Shown: one piece after another, positions 18,847 through 28,359 of the stretch
Numbering within the stretch: the first letter of the stretch is position 1
How the letters are laid out: the number at the start of each line of letters is the position of its first letter
NCBI RefSeq assembly: GCF_002356355.1
Contig: NZ_AP018052.1
Location: 2,604,001-2,668,000 of the forward strand
From: Thiohalobacter thiocyanaticus
GTDB lineage: Bacteria; Pseudomonadota; Gammaproteobacteria; Thiohalobacterales; Thiohalobacteraceae
Direction: 5' to 3'
Length of the DNA: 64,000 nt
Program-made: the position numbers and the translations under genes
The notes under the pieces: generated by a model
What the model saw: only the letters and a program-made list of their open reading frames with translations
The model's database searches: none
Told to the model about the DNA's origin: nothing

Positions 18847-19037
18847 GTCCGTATCCTGTCGACACTCTGCGCCCATCGGTCCCGGTCTGGCTGTCGAAGG
18901 TTTCACATTTCGCCCTTTGTCATCCGCATTGCATCGCCAGCTGCCCGCCCGGACCCTTATTGCAGTCCGCCGGGGTTGGCTTTATCCTGCCTGCTGGCAT
19001 TCGTCGGAATAGCTTCCGGAAATCCGCTGTTTAGCAC

Positions 19038-19847
19038 ATGCATACGCACCTCATCGGCATCCTGGCCATACTTCTTTACCTCGCCTCCAGCAGCCTGCTG
19101 GTCGCGCGCATGGTGCGCGGCCTGGAGCCGGGTGCCGGCGGTCGTAACAGTGTGATCGGACTAGGATTTGCCGGCGTGGTGCTGCATGCTGTGGTGCTCT
19201 GGCCGGCCCTGGTCACGGCCTCGGGGCTGAACCTGGGCTTCTTCAATGCCGCCTCCCTGATCGCCCTGCTCAGCGCCGCCCTGCTGCTGCTGGCCTCGCT
19301 GTACCGGCCGCTGGAAAATCTCGGCGTGCTGCTGCTGCCGGTGGCGGCGCTCACCATCGCCCTGATGTTCGCCTACTCGACCGAGCACATCATTCTCGAC
19401 CAGTCCAGCTGGCAGCTGGACCTGCACGTGCTGATCTCGGTCATCGCCTACAGCGTGCTGGGCCTGGCCGCGCTGCAGGCGCTGCTGCTGGCGGTACAGG
19501 AACACCAGCTGCGCCATCACCGGCTGGGCGGCATCCTGCAGGTGCTGCCACCGCTGCGCGGCATGGAACTGATCCTGATGCAGCTGATCGGGGTGGGCTT
19601 CGCCCTGCTCACCCTGGCACTGGTCACCGGGGTCCTGTTCCTGGAGGACATCTTCGCCCAGCATCTGGTGCACAAGACCGTGCTGTCGATCATCGCCTGG
19701 GCCGTGTTCGGGGTACTGTTGTGGGGGCACTGGCGTTTCGGCTGGCGCGGCCGCACCGCGATTCGCTGGACCCTGGGCGGTTTCATCTTCCTCATGCTGT
19801 CCTATTTCGGCACCAAGCTGGTGCTGGAGATCCTTCTCCGGGCCTGA
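19038..19847 (+). CDS. ypjD: Inner-membrane protein YpjD, cytochrome c assembly (CcsA/HemX) family
   Basis: A 269-residue membrane protein with about eight transmembrane segments. It belongs to the CcsA/CcmC-like cytochrome c assembly family, seen from conserved histidines in transmembrane contexts (DLHVLISVIAYSVLGLAALQ and LVHKTVLSIIAWAVFGVLLWG in pieces), likely heme ligands. YpjD itself has no settled function. It lies next to ffh in E. coli as here, and is followed by the CorB-like gene, probably in one operon. Confidence 0.88.
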   Translation: MHTHLIGILAILLYLASSSLLVARMVRGLEPGAGGRNSVIGLGFAGVVLHAVVLWPALVTASGLNLGFFNAASLIALLSAALLLLASLYRPLENLGVLLLPVAALTIALMFAYSTEHIILDQSSWQLDLHVLISVIAYSVLGLAALQALLLAVQEHQLRHHRLGGILQVLPPLRGMELILMQLIGVGFALLTLALVTGVLFLEDIFAQHLVHKTVLSIIAWAVFGVLLWGHWRFGWRGRTAIRWTLGGFIFLMLSYFGTKLVLEILLRA

Positions 19848-19906
19848 CAGGCTCCACGCCTTAACCTACAATTTCATCCTTATAAGAATCCGGAGCAACC
19901 GATCCC

Positions 19907-21184
19907 TTGGCTGATATTCCCCTTAGCGTCCTGCTGGGAGTCCTGTTTTTCCTGATCATCCTCTCGGCCTTCTTTTCCGGCTCGGAAACCGGCCTGATGA
20001 CGCTGAACCGCTATCGGCTGCGCCACCTGGCGCGCGGCGGCAATGCCGGGGCCAGACGCGCCCAGAAGCTGCTGGAGCGTCCCGACCGCCTGATCGGCCT
20101 GATCCTGCTGGGCAACAACTTCGTCAACATCCTGGCCTCGGCCCTGGCCACGGTGATCGCCCTGCGGCTGCTGGGCGAGGCCGGAATCATGGTGGCCACC
20201 GCACTGCTGACCGTCGTGATCCTGCTGTTCGCCGAGGTCACGCCCAAGACCCTGGCGGCCCTGCGACCGGAACGCATCGCCTTTCCCGCCGCCTTCGTCT
20301 ACGGGCCGCTGCTGCGCCTGTTCTACCCGCTGGTCTGGGTGATCAATGTCATCGCCAACAGCATTCTGCGCCTGTTCGGGGTCTCGCCCGAACAGGCCGG
20401 TGACACGGCCCTGTCCAGCGAGGAACTGCGTACCGTGGTGCTGGAGGCCGGCGCCATGATCCCCAAGCGCCACCAGAAGATGCTGCTCAACCTGCTCGAC
20501 CTGGAAAAGATCACGGTCGAGGACATCATGGTGCCGCGCAACGAGATCGACGGCGTGGACCTGACCGAGAGCCTGGAGGAGATCGAGGATTTCCTCTCCC
20601 ACACCCAGTACACCCGGCTGCCGGTCTACGAGGAATCCATCGATCACGTGGTCGGCATCCTGCACATGCGTAATGTCACGCCGCTGCTGCGCGCCGGTGA
20701 ACTCAGCCACGAGAGCATCCGCCGCATTGCCCGCGACCCCTACTTCATCCCCGAGGGCACGCCGCTGAACCGGCAGCTGCTGAACTTCCAGCGCGAGGGC
20801 CGGCGCACCGGCCTGGTGGTGGACGAGTACGGCGACATCCTGGGCCTGGCCACGCTCGAGGATATCCTGGAGGAGATCGTCGGCGAGTTCACCACCGATC
20901 CCTATTCACTCTACAAGGACATCACCCCGCAGGACGACGGCAGCTTTCTGGTCGACGCCACCGCCGCGGTGCGCGAACTGAACCGGGCCCTGAAGATGGA
21001 ACTGCCGACCAGCGGCCCGAAGACGCTCAACGGCCTGATCCTGGAACACATGGAGGACATCCCCGAGCCGGGCACCAGCCTGCTGCTCGCGGACTATCCG
21101 GTGGAGATCGTCCAGACCAAGGACAATGCGGTGAAGACGGTGCGGGTGTTTCCGAAGCTGCGTAAGCCGCAGGCCCGACACTGA
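19907..21184 (+). CDS. CorB/YfjD-type CNNM transporter with CBS pair and CorC/HlyC domain
   Basis: A 425-residue membrane protein. The N-terminal DUF21 (CNNM) transmembrane domain (about 1-190) contains FFSGSETGLMTLNRYRLRHL. A CBS-domain pair follows (about 205-330; MVPRNEIDGVDL, DEYGDILGLATLEDILEEIVGEF), then a C-terminal CorC/HlyC domain. Members export Mg2+/Co2+ or protect against divalent cations. The start is TTG at 19907 with GGAG eleven bases upstream. It follows ypjD by 59 bases, as in the conserved ypjD-yfjD context near ffh. Confidence 0.9.
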   Translation: MADIPLSVLLGVLFFLIILSAFFSGSETGLMTLNRYRLRHLARGGNAGARRAQKLLERPDRLIGLILLGNNFVNILASALATVIALRLLGEAGIMVATALLTVVILLFAEVTPKTLAALRPERIAFPAAFVYGPLLRLFYPLVWVINVIANSILRLFGVSPEQAGDTALSSEELRTVVLEAGAMIPKRHQKMLLNLLDLEKITVEDIMVPRNEIDGVDLTESLEEIEDFLSHTQYTRLPVYEESIDHVVGILHMRNVTPLLRAGELSHESIRRIARDPYFIPEGTPLNRQLLNFQREGRRTGLVVDEYGDILGLATLEDILEEIVGEFTTDPYSLYKDITPQDDGSFLVDATAAVRELNRALKMELPTSGPKTLNGLILEHMEDIPEPGTSLLLADYPVEIVQTKDNAVKTVRVFPKLRKPQARH

Positions 21185-21238
21185 CCCGCGCCGGCCCCAC
21201 GCCCCATCCCCCAGCCCTGCCTTGCCGCCCCGGGCGCC

Positions 21239-21258
21239 AGGGCCTGTCAACAGGCCCT
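21239..21258. repeat. Hairpin after corB
   Basis: A perfect 8-bp inverted repeat AGGGCCTG-TCAA-CAGGCCCT lies 55 bases after the corB stop codon. No T run follows, so it is at best a weak or Rho-assisted terminator. Confidence 0.5.
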
Positions 21259-21399
21259 AAATAAACGGACCAACGGCGCCGATACTCTGACAAGTGGCAT
21301 GGAGGCGGACGCCCCGTTCTGCCATGCTCGAATCGAAAATGCCTGCCAGGCACGTGATTCCCATTGGAATTTTCATCCGTCCGGGTGGCGGGGAGAGAC

Positions 21400-22386
21400 A
21401 TGGCCAAACTGACACTGACATTCAAAGAGCGGGTACTGAGGATATTCCCCCTGCTGGGGGAGAACCTGTGCATCGGCCGCGACCCCCAGTGTCAGATCCA
21501 TATCGACAGCCTGGCCGTGGAGCCGCAGCACGCCGATCTCCGACTCGATGCCGCAGGTATCCATCTCACACCGCGTCCCGAGGCCGTTGTCCAGGTCAAC
21601 GGCACGGCCATCGAGGCCGCGCACACCCTCGCCGAGGGCGACCGCATCCAGATCGGCAAGCACCTGCTCACCTACAGCAGCGAGGGCGGCACGGAACAGA
21701 CCAACGTCACCCCCATCACCCGCCACCGAAGCACCGGCTGGATGCAGATCATGAGCGGCAGCCATTTCGGCCGCACCATCCGCCTCGACCGCGCCCTGAC
21801 CCGGGTGGGCAAGCAGGGCGAACATGTCGCCATGATCGCCCGCCGCGACAGGGGCTATTACCTGTCCCACCTGGAGGGCGACACCGCGCCGCGCGTGAAC
21901 GGCGAGGACATCGGTGACAGTTCGCGCGAACTGCACGAGGGCGATCGGCTGCAGATCGGCCGGCTGGAACTGCAGTTCTTTCTCGATCAGCCGCAGACCG
22001 CCGCCACATCCGCCGCCGCGGGTTCCGAACCCGAACCGGTGCAGCGGCGCCGCTTCACCCGCATCCCCTTCGATGCCGATGCCCGCCTGTCCGCCGGCGA
22101 TCGGCAGTGGCCGGTGGAATTGCTCGACATCTCGCTGAAGGGCGCGCTGATCGCCCGGCCCGATGACTGGGATGGCCGCACCGAAGGGCCGTTCCGGCTG
22201 GAGCTCCGGCTGGGCGAGGACGCGGTCATTGCCATGGATGTCAGCGTCGCCCATCAGGAGGAGGACCGACTGGGTCTGCGCTGCGAGGATATCGACCTGG
22301 ACAGCATCACCCACCTGCGCCGGCTGGTGGAACTCAACCTGGGCAACCCCGACCTGCTGGAGCGCGAACTGGCCAGCCTGGGGTGA
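21400..22386 (+). CDS. FHA-FHA-PilZ protein
   Basis: A 328-residue cytosolic protein with three domains. The first FHA fold (about 1-95) keeps IGRDPQCQIHI and a VEPQHA segment equivalent to SxxH. The second (about 113-195) is degenerate (LTRVGKQGEHVAMI) but keeps the late strands VNGEDIGDSSRELHEGDRLQIG. A PilZ domain (about 215-320) has both c-di-GMP motifs, RRFTR (217-221) and DISLKG (243-248). It could join phosphothreonine recognition to c-di-GMP binding. The ATG at 21400 has a GGGGAG ribosome site. It is convergent with radA and no kinase gene adjoins it. The combination is uncommon. Confidence 0.82.
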   Translation: MAKLTLTFKERVLRIFPLLGENLCIGRDPQCQIHIDSLAVEPQHADLRLDAAGIHLTPRPEAVVQVNGTAIEAAHTLAEGDRIQIGKHLLTYSSEGGTEQTNVTPITRHRSTGWMQIMSGSHFGRTIRLDRALTRVGKQGEHVAMIARRDRGYYLSHLEGDTAPRVNGEDIGDSSRELHEGDRLQIGRLELQFFLDQPQTAATSAAAGSEPEPVQRRRFTRIPFDADARLSAGDRQWPVELLDISLKGALIARPDDWDGRTEGPFRLELRLGEDAVIAMDVSVAHQEEDRLGLRCEDIDLDSITHLRRLVELNLGNPDLLERELASLG

Positions 22387-22430
22387 GTGGATCCTGTCAG
22401 CCTGGGTGACAATAACGCAGAGATCACTAC

Positions 22431-23792
22431 TCAGATCTGATCGAACAGATCCGCCAGCCGCTTCAGCGGTACCGTCTCCAGGCCTTCCACCTTCACCTGC
22501 TTGAGGTTGGCCGCCGGCACCAGCGCCTTTCTGAAGCCGTGCTTGGCCGCCTCGCGCAGCCGCTCCGCGCCATTCGGCACCGGGCGGATCTCGCCGGCCA
22601 GGCCGACCTCGCCGAACACGATCCAGTCCGCCGGCAGCGGCCGGTCGCGGAAGCTCGACAGGGCGGCAACCAGCACCGCCAGGTCGGCTGCTGTCTCGCT
22701 GACCCGCACCCCGCCGACCACGTTCACGAACACGTCCTGATCGGCCACCGCGATGCCGCCGTGGCGGTGCAGCACGGCCAACAGCATAGACAGCCGGTTC
22801 TGCTCCAGGCCCAGGGTGACCCGGCGCGGGTTGGACAGGTGGCTGTCGGCCACCAGCGCCTGCACCTCCACCAGCAGCGGTCGGGTACCCTCGCGGGTGA
22901 CCATCACCACGCTGCCCGGCACCGGCTCGTCGTGACGCGACAGAAAGATCGCGGAGGGATTGCTCACCGCCTTCAGTCCCTTCTCGGTCATGGCGAAGAC
23001 GCCGATCTCGTTGACCGCGCCGAAGCGGTTCTTCATCGCCCGCACCACCCGGTAACGCCCGCCGGCATCGCCCTCGAAATAGAGCACGGTGTCGACCATG
23101 TGCTCCAGCACCCGCGGACCGGCCAGGGTGCCCTCCTTGGTCACATGCCCGACCAGGAACAGGGCGGTGCCGCTGGCCTTGGCGTAGCGCACCAGCTGGG
23201 CCGCGCTCTCGCGCACCTGCGCCACCGACCCGGGCGCGGACTGCAGCACCGCGGTGTAGAGGGTCTGGATGGAATCGATGACCAGCACCCGGGGCTGCTC
23301 GCGCCGGGCGATCTCGATGATGCGCTCCACCGCGGTCTCGGCCAGCAGCCGGGTGTGCTCGCTGGCCAGGCCCAGGCGGCGCGCGCGCAGGGCGACCTGC
23401 TCGGGCGACTCCTCGCCGGTGACATAGAGCGCGGGCAGGCGTGTGCCCAGATCGGTCAGGGTCTGCAGCAGCAGGGTCGATTTGCCAATGCCGGGGTCGC
23501 CGCCCAGCAGCACCACCGAGCCCCCCACCAGTCCGCCGCCGAGCACCCGGTCGAGTTCCTCGCTGCCGGTGGGGATGCGCTCGGCCGACTCTGGCTGGAC
23601 ATCGGCCAGGTCGCGCACCCGGGTCTCGGCCGCCCCGGCATAGCCGGCGAAGCGCGGGGCGGCCGGAGCGGCCGCCATGGCGACGACCTCCACCAGGGTG
23701 TTCCACTCGCCGCACTCGGGGCACTGGCCGGCCCACTTGGGCGATTGCGCCCCGCAGGCGCTGCAACTGTAGGCGGTCTTGCCTTTCGACAC
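22431..23792 (-). CDS. radA: DNA repair protein RadA
   Basis: A 453-residue RadA/Sms. It has the N-terminal zinc finger (CSACGAQSPKWAGQCPECGEW, shown only in part here as CSAC..CPEC), Walker A GGDPGIGKST, the KNRFG RadA motif, and a C-terminal Lon-like domain (SETAADLAVLVAALSS region). It is a DnaB-type helicase that promotes branch migration during homologous recombination. It is convergent with the FHA-PilZ gene, and the gap between them carries a short copy of the GACAATAACGCAGAG repeat. Confidence 0.97.
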   Translation of the reverse strand: MSKGKTAYSCSACGAQSPKWAGQCPECGEWNTLVEVVAMAAAPAAPRFAGYAGAAETRVRDLADVQPESAERIPTGSEELDRVLGGGLVGGSVVLLGGDPGIGKSTLLLQTLTDLGTRLPALYVTGEESPEQVALRARRLGLASEHTRLLAETAVERIIEIARREQPRVLVIDSIQTLYTAVLQSAPGSVAQVRESAAQLVRYAKASGTALFLVGHVTKEGTLAGPRVLEHMVDTVLYFEGDAGGRYRVVRAMKNRFGAVNEIGVFAMTEKGLKAVSNPSAIFLSRHDEPVPGSVVMVTREGTRPLLVEVQALVADSHLSNPRRVTLGLEQNRLSMLLAVLHRHGGIAVADQDVFVNVVGGVRVSETAADLAVLVAALSSFRDRPLPADWIVFGEVGLAGEIRPVPNGAERLREAAKHGFRKALVPAANLKQVKVEGLETVPLKRLADLFDQI

Positions 23793-23922
23793 GGTGAATC
23801 CTCGTCCAGTCCGGGCAGAGACTGGAAGTCTACGGACTGGTTCGGGGATGGGGAAGAGGCACTGTATCGCCGCCCGTCCCGCCAGATGACAGGCGGCGGC
23901 AATGGCAGGAATCAGGGCGGGG

Positions 23923-24021
23923 TCAGACCAGCGGCCCCAGATCCATGCCCGCCAGCAACAGCACGGCCACCAGGACCAGCAGGCCGACGATGTTCTCGAG
24001 CTGGGTAGGCTGTGTCTTCAT
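23923..24021 (-). CDS. Single-membrane-span microprotein (32 residues)
   Basis: An ATG frame of 32 codons with a strong AGGAG ribosome site eight bases before it. The product has a short polar start (MKTQPTQLEN), one hydrophobic helix (about residues 10-27, leucine/valine-rich) and a short tail MDLGPLV. It lies upstream of radA on the same strand, behind a sharply AT-rich stretch (24060-24115) that could hold its promoter. No family is recognised. The quality of the ribosome site and the clean membrane helix argue that it is real, but such small frames carry risk. Confidence 0.5.
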   Translation of the reverse strand: MKTQPTQLENIVGLLVLVAVLLLAGMDLGPLV

Positions 24022-24213
24022 GGCGGTCGCTCCTGCATGGGGACAGGAAGACAGGAGCAACATGCATGCCTTGAAATAAAATATAATTAAAACAATAAAT
24101 TGAGATTAACCTGCCCGGGATGCTGTAAAATCCGGTGACGAGCAACGCGCGGCGGTCACGAGCGGACGGCAGGAAATCCCACGCCCGATCAGACGGGTGG
24201 ACTGCAGACGCGA

Positions 24214-26541
24214 ATGATTGGTATTTCGCAGAAGCTGTCAAAGCTGCCGACGTCTTTACAGTCACCCCGAGCGTCGGACCGCCCGGGCCTTGCGTTTGGA
24301 GAGGGAAGCACCCGTTTGCCTGCAGCCCTGCACAGATCACCCCGTGTCGCCGCCATCCTGGCCGGCCTGCTGCTGGCCCTGATCGGCACCTGGGTGGAAA
24401 CCACCGGACGGGAACCGGTCAGTACACTGCGCGAGCGGCTCGAGTATCTGAGCTATGACCTGCGGCTCAACCTGGGCCTGCCGGCCGCGCCGGCCGCCAA
24501 TGACACCATCCTGATCCTGGACATCGACGAACAGAGTCTGCAACAGGAAGGCCGCTGGCCCTGGCCGCGACAGCGACTGGCGCAGGTGGTCGACAGCCTG
24601 CGCGATGCCGGCGCGGCCGTGGTTGCCTTCGATCTGGTCATGTCCGAGCCGGAACGCAGCGAGGTCGACACCCTGGAGGCCCTGATCGCGCAGCAGGCCG
24701 ACCCCGCTGCCGGCCGCTATGAGGCGCTGCTGGCGCTGGCGCGCGCCCGGGACGGCGATCGGCGGCTGGCCCGTGCCCTGACCGGCATGGATACCGTGCT
24801 CGGCTATGTCCTGCATACGGCGCGGGCGGACAGCAGCGGCATCCTGCCGGCACCGGCGCCGCTGGCCGGTGAGACGGACGCGCTGTTCGCGGTTCCCGAG
24901 CTTCCCACCCACACCGCCAACCTGCCGCTGCTGCAGCAGGCAGCCGGGCATGGCGGCTTCATTACTGTTATGCCTGACGCCGACGGCGTGATCCGGCGCG
25001 TCCCCCTGCTGGTCCGGCATCAGGGGGAGTTGTACCCCTCGCTGGCACTGGAGACCGCCCGGGTCTATCTGTTCGCCCGGCAGATCGGCATCGACACCGC
25101 GGAGGTCGGCAACGGTCGGGTGGTGGAATACCTGTCACTGGCCCGCGACCAGCGCATTCATACCGACGCCGGTGCCCAGGTGCTGGTGCCCTACACCGGC
25201 CCCGCGGGCAGTTTCGACCACCTGTCCGCCGCGGACCTGCTGGCGGGCGACTTCGATCCGGCCCGGGTCGAGAACCGGATCGTGCTGGTCGGCGCCACCG
25301 CGCTGGCCCTGGCCGACGTCAAGCCCACACCGGTGCAGAACGTCTATCCCGGGGTGGAGATCCATGCCAGCATCATCGCCGGGCTGCTGGCAGGGGACTT
25401 CCCCTACCAGCCGGACTGGGCCAGCGGTGCCAATGTATTCATCATCATCGGCGTCGGTTCGCTGCTGGCGCTGCTGTTGCCCTTTCTCGGGCCGGTGTGG
25501 ATCCTGCTCCTCTCCGCCCTGGTGCTGTCGGGCTTCATCGCCGGCAACTTCTGGCTGTGGACCGAGCACCGGCTGGCGCTGGCCACCACCACGCCGACGC
25601 TGGCCATCGCGGCCATCATGCTGTTCAACCTGAGCTACGGCTTCCTCGGCGAGGCCCGCCGCCGGCGCCAGCTCAAAGGCATGTTCGGCCAGTATGTCCC
25701 GCCGCAGCTGGTCGAGGAGATGAGCCGCAATCCCGGCCAGTTCCACGCCGAGGGCGAAAGCCGCGAGATGAGCGTGCTGTTCGCCGACATCCGCAACTTC
25801 ACCACCATCTCGGAAAGTCTCGGCGCGGGCGAGCTCAAGCACCTGCTCAACCGTTTCTTCACGCCCATGACCGCGACCATCTTTCATCACCGCGGCACCA
25901 TCGACAAATACGTCGGCGACATGATCATGGCCTTCTGGGGCGCGCCGGTCAGCGACCCGCAGCATGCCGGGCATGCCATCGAGGGCGCGCTCGGGATGCT
26001 CGCCGCCGCCGACCGGCTGCGGGCGCAGTTCCTGGCCGAGGGCTTGCCCGAGATCAACATCGGCATCGGCATCAACAGCGGCGTGATGAACGTCGGCGAC
26101 ATGGGCTCGCAATACCGCCGTGCCTATACGGTGCTGGGCGATGCCGTGAATCTCGCTTCACGGCTGGAAGGCGTGACCAAGTACTACGGCGTGCGGCTGG
26201 TGGTCGGGGAACGCACCCGGGAACTGGCGCCGGGTTTCGTCTACCGCACCCTGGACCGGGTACGGGTCAAGGGCAAGCGGCAGGGGGTGACCGTGTATGA
26301 ACCGCTGTGTGCGCAGACGGAACTGACGCCCGCGATGAGTGACTGGCTGCAGCGTCACGACGCCACGCTGGCGGCCTTCTGGAACCAGGACTGGGACGCG
26401 GCCGACCGCGGCTTTCGCGAACTGGCCGCCGAGCGGCCCGGCGACAGGCTCTACAAGCTCTATCTGGAACGCATCGATCAGCTGCGCCGGCGTGAGTTGC
26501 CGCCGGACTGGGACGGGGTGTTCGAACGCCGGGAAAAATAG
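24214..26541 (+). CDS. CHASE2-domain adenylate/guanylate cyclase
   Basis: A 775-residue membrane sensor enzyme. A transmembrane segment near residue 45 is followed by a large extracytoplasmic CHASE2 domain (about 65-400, with ILDIDEQSL and GRWPWPRQ). Three transmembrane helices follow (about 405-490), then a cytoplasmic class III cyclase domain (about 515-690). The metal-binding aspartates are D525 (FADIRNF) and D569 (VGDMIMAFWG), and GDAVNLASRLEG is also present. It should make cAMP or cGMP from ATP or GTP in response to a periplasmic signal. It is convergent with the FecR gene, 27 bases away. The exact start is uncertain because the ribosome site before 24214 is weak. Confidence 0.9.
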   Translation: MIGISQKLSKLPTSLQSPRASDRPGLAFGEGSTRLPAALHRSPRVAAILAGLLLALIGTWVETTGREPVSTLRERLEYLSYDLRLNLGLPAAPAANDTILILDIDEQSLQQEGRWPWPRQRLAQVVDSLRDAGAAVVAFDLVMSEPERSEVDTLEALIAQQADPAAGRYEALLALARARDGDRRLARALTGMDTVLGYVLHTARADSSGILPAPAPLAGETDALFAVPELPTHTANLPLLQQAAGHGGFITVMPDADGVIRRVPLLVRHQGELYPSLALETARVYLFARQIGIDTAEVGNGRVVEYLSLARDQRIHTDAGAQVLVPYTGPAGSFDHLSAADLLAGDFDPARVENRIVLVGATALALADVKPTPVQNVYPGVEIHASIIAGLLAGDFPYQPDWASGANVFIIIGVGSLLALLLPFLGPVWILLLSALVLSGFIAGNFWLWTEHRLALATTTPTLAIAAIMLFNLSYGFLGEARRRRQLKGMFGQYVPPQLVEEMSRNPGQFHAEGESREMSVLFADIRNFTTISESLGAGELKHLLNRFFTPMTATIFHHRGTIDKYVGDMIMAFWGAPVSDPQHAGHAIEGALGMLAAADRLRAQFLAEGLPEINIGIGINSGVMNVGDMGSQYRRAYTVLGDAVNLASRLEGVTKYYGVRLVVGERTRELAPGFVYRTLDRVRVKGKRQGVTVYEPLCAQTELTPAMSDWLQRHDATLAAFWNQDWDAADRGFRELAAERPGDRLYKLYLERIDQLRRRELPPDWDGVFERREK

Positions 26542-26568
26542 CCTGCAGCCGGAGGCTCTTCCCCGACC

Positions 26569-28347
26569 CTAGTCCACCAGCAGGATGCCCTCGGCATGGA
26601 TGCCGGGATCACCCTGGGCCTCAAGCAGGAAACCGCCGCCCAGCACTTCGCCGTTGTTGCCGGTAAAGCCCGTAACGACCTCGCCGAGGACACCGTAGTT
26701 CGACGGGCTGACGGTCACGCTGCTGGTCGGCTCTATCTCCAGATCCGCAAACGAACCCTTGATCTGGCCGGCGAGATCGATATTCCAGTACTCGGCGCCA
26801 TTGCCGATCTGCAGATTGCCATTGCTCACGGCGCCGGTATCGAAGTTCACATCCAGCGTGAAGGTCACATCGGCCGCAGTGATCTGGCCGCCGCTGCCGC
26901 CCCCCTGTACCGCGATCACATTGTTGTAGCTGACCACACCGCTACGCGCATCCAGTACCGCCGGGTCCGTCGGCTGCAGGGTCGCCCAGAAGAAGGGCTT
27001 GTTGCTGGTGCGAATGACATCGGGATCAGTGGCATCGGTCTGGATGATCACCGGATCCGGATTGCCGTTCCACACCCCCCAGTACACCGTATGGTTGCTG
27101 TCGACGGTATGGCTGCCGAGCGCATCCAGTGCCGCGCCGCCACGGCGGAACACTTCCTTTATCGGGGCATCGGCATACTCGGGTTCGAACGGCGCATACC
27201 CGTTCTCCGTGAACACCGGCGAGCCGGCAGGGTCGGCGATCGCACGCCCGCCGCGCATCCCCTGCGTGGCGCTGTTCGCCTCCAGGATGAGGCCGAGGTG
27301 GCTGCCGCTGTAGAGTTGCTGCCATTCCGTATCCGACAGCCGCGCGTCCTGACTGGTGATGTCACTGACGGTATCCACCGGCTCGGAGACGGTAAAGGTC
27401 GTATCCAGCGTGGTGTCGGTGGTGGTGCCGCTGAGCGTGGTGTCCGTGGTCGTATCCAGTGAGGTTTCAGCGTCCAGGGTATCCGCCTCCGACACAGGAG
27501 CCACCAGGGTGTCATCGCCGGAGTCCGCGGTCGCACTGTCGCCCTCGCTCCCGGTCCCCGTTGTGGTCGCTGTCGACTCCGAGGTCTGCCTGTCCTCATC
27601 CGCAGTTCCGCTGTCAGTCGCCGTCGCATCAGTGTCCGCGGCGGTCTGATCCTCGCCCTCGCCCCCATCTTCTTCGCCGGCGGGATCGTCACTGCCACCG
27701 GGGGCAAACTCATCCGCCGGGGCTTTCAGTCCGGGCGGCGGCTGCAGCTGTCCCCGCGGCGGACGGTCGGCACTGGCGATGGTGGCGAAACTGTAATTGG
27801 CACCCTGCCCCAGATTCAGCGCCCCGCCTTCATTGCGCAGCGTGACGCCGCCCTGCCAGACGGCAACCGCCAGGCCTGCGCCCACCACGGCTTCATAATG
27901 GGTGCCGCGCACGCCGATGGTCGCCACCGGGGTATCGACCCGATAGCTGTCCGGGTCCTGCTTGCCGACGGCGCCGGTGATGGTGCGGAAGCCGCCCTTG
28001 ATCAGGGTGGAGATGCTCTCGTCGCCCTCCCCGCCCCCGGCCTCGTAGCGGTAGCGGTCGACCCGGAACTCGGTGTCCGGCCTGAGCGCGACCAGGGCGC
28101 CGTCACTGAAGCGCAGCTGGGCCGTGGCATCGGTGCCGGTCATCAGCGTTTCCCCGGCATAGAAGGGGGAACGACGGCGCAGGTCGCGCGCCTCGCCCGC
28201 GGCTGAGATGGCCTGCACCTCACCCCGGGCGATAATCACATGGCCGGCCGGTGCCGGGGCGGCCTGCACGCTCGTCAGCCCGCACAGCAGACACAGACCG
28301 AGCAGCAGCCCCGGAAGGGCAAGGGTTGAACGCGCGATCGCTTGCAT
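26569..28347 (-). CDS. FecR-domain protein with C-terminal TbpB-like barrel
   Basis: A 592-residue exported protein. It has a signal peptide (1 to about 29, ending SVQA), then a FecR domain (about 35-175; VATIGVRGTHYEAVV), an acidic Thr/Asp/Glu-rich low-complexity linker (about 205-330), and a C-terminal beta-rich domain (about 340-592). That domain ends with GFTGNNGEVLGGGF, close to the transferrin-binding-protein barrel signature in which a GPNAEELGG-like turn precedes a barrel strand. It is encoded 12 bases after a Slam-like gene, the transporter type that exports TbpB-like barrel proteins across the outer membrane. Surface exposure is an inference. FecR domains elsewhere act as periplasmic signal modules. 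Confidence 0.78.
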   Translation of the reverse strand: MQAIARSTLALPGLLLGLCLLCGLTSVQAAPAPAGHVIIARGEVQAISAAGEARDLRRRSPFYAGETLMTGTDATAQLRFSDGALVALRPDTEFRVDRYRYEAGGGEGDESISTLIKGGFRTITGAVGKQDPDSYRVDTPVATIGVRGTHYEAVVGAGLAVAVWQGGVTLRNEGGALNLGQGANYSFATIASADRPPRGQLQPPPGLKAPADEFAPGGSDDPAGEEDGGEGEDQTAADTDATATDSGTADEDRQTSESTATTTGTGSEGDSATADSGDDTLVAPVSEADTLDAETSLDTTTDTTLSGTTTDTTLDTTFTVSEPVDTVSDITSQDARLSDTEWQQLYSGSHLGLILEANSATQGMRGGRAIADPAGSPVFTENGYAPFEPEYADAPIKEVFRRGGAALDALGSHTVDSNHTVYWGVWNGNPDPVIIQTDATDPDVIRTSNKPFFWATLQPTDPAVLDARSGVVSYNNVIAVQGGGSGGQITAADVTFTLDVNFDTGAVSNGNLQIGNGAEYWNIDLAGQIKGSFADLEIEPTSSVTVSPSNYGVLGEVVTGFTGNNGEVLGGGFLLEAQGDPGIHAEGILLVD

Positions 28348-28359
28348 GTCACACCTCGA

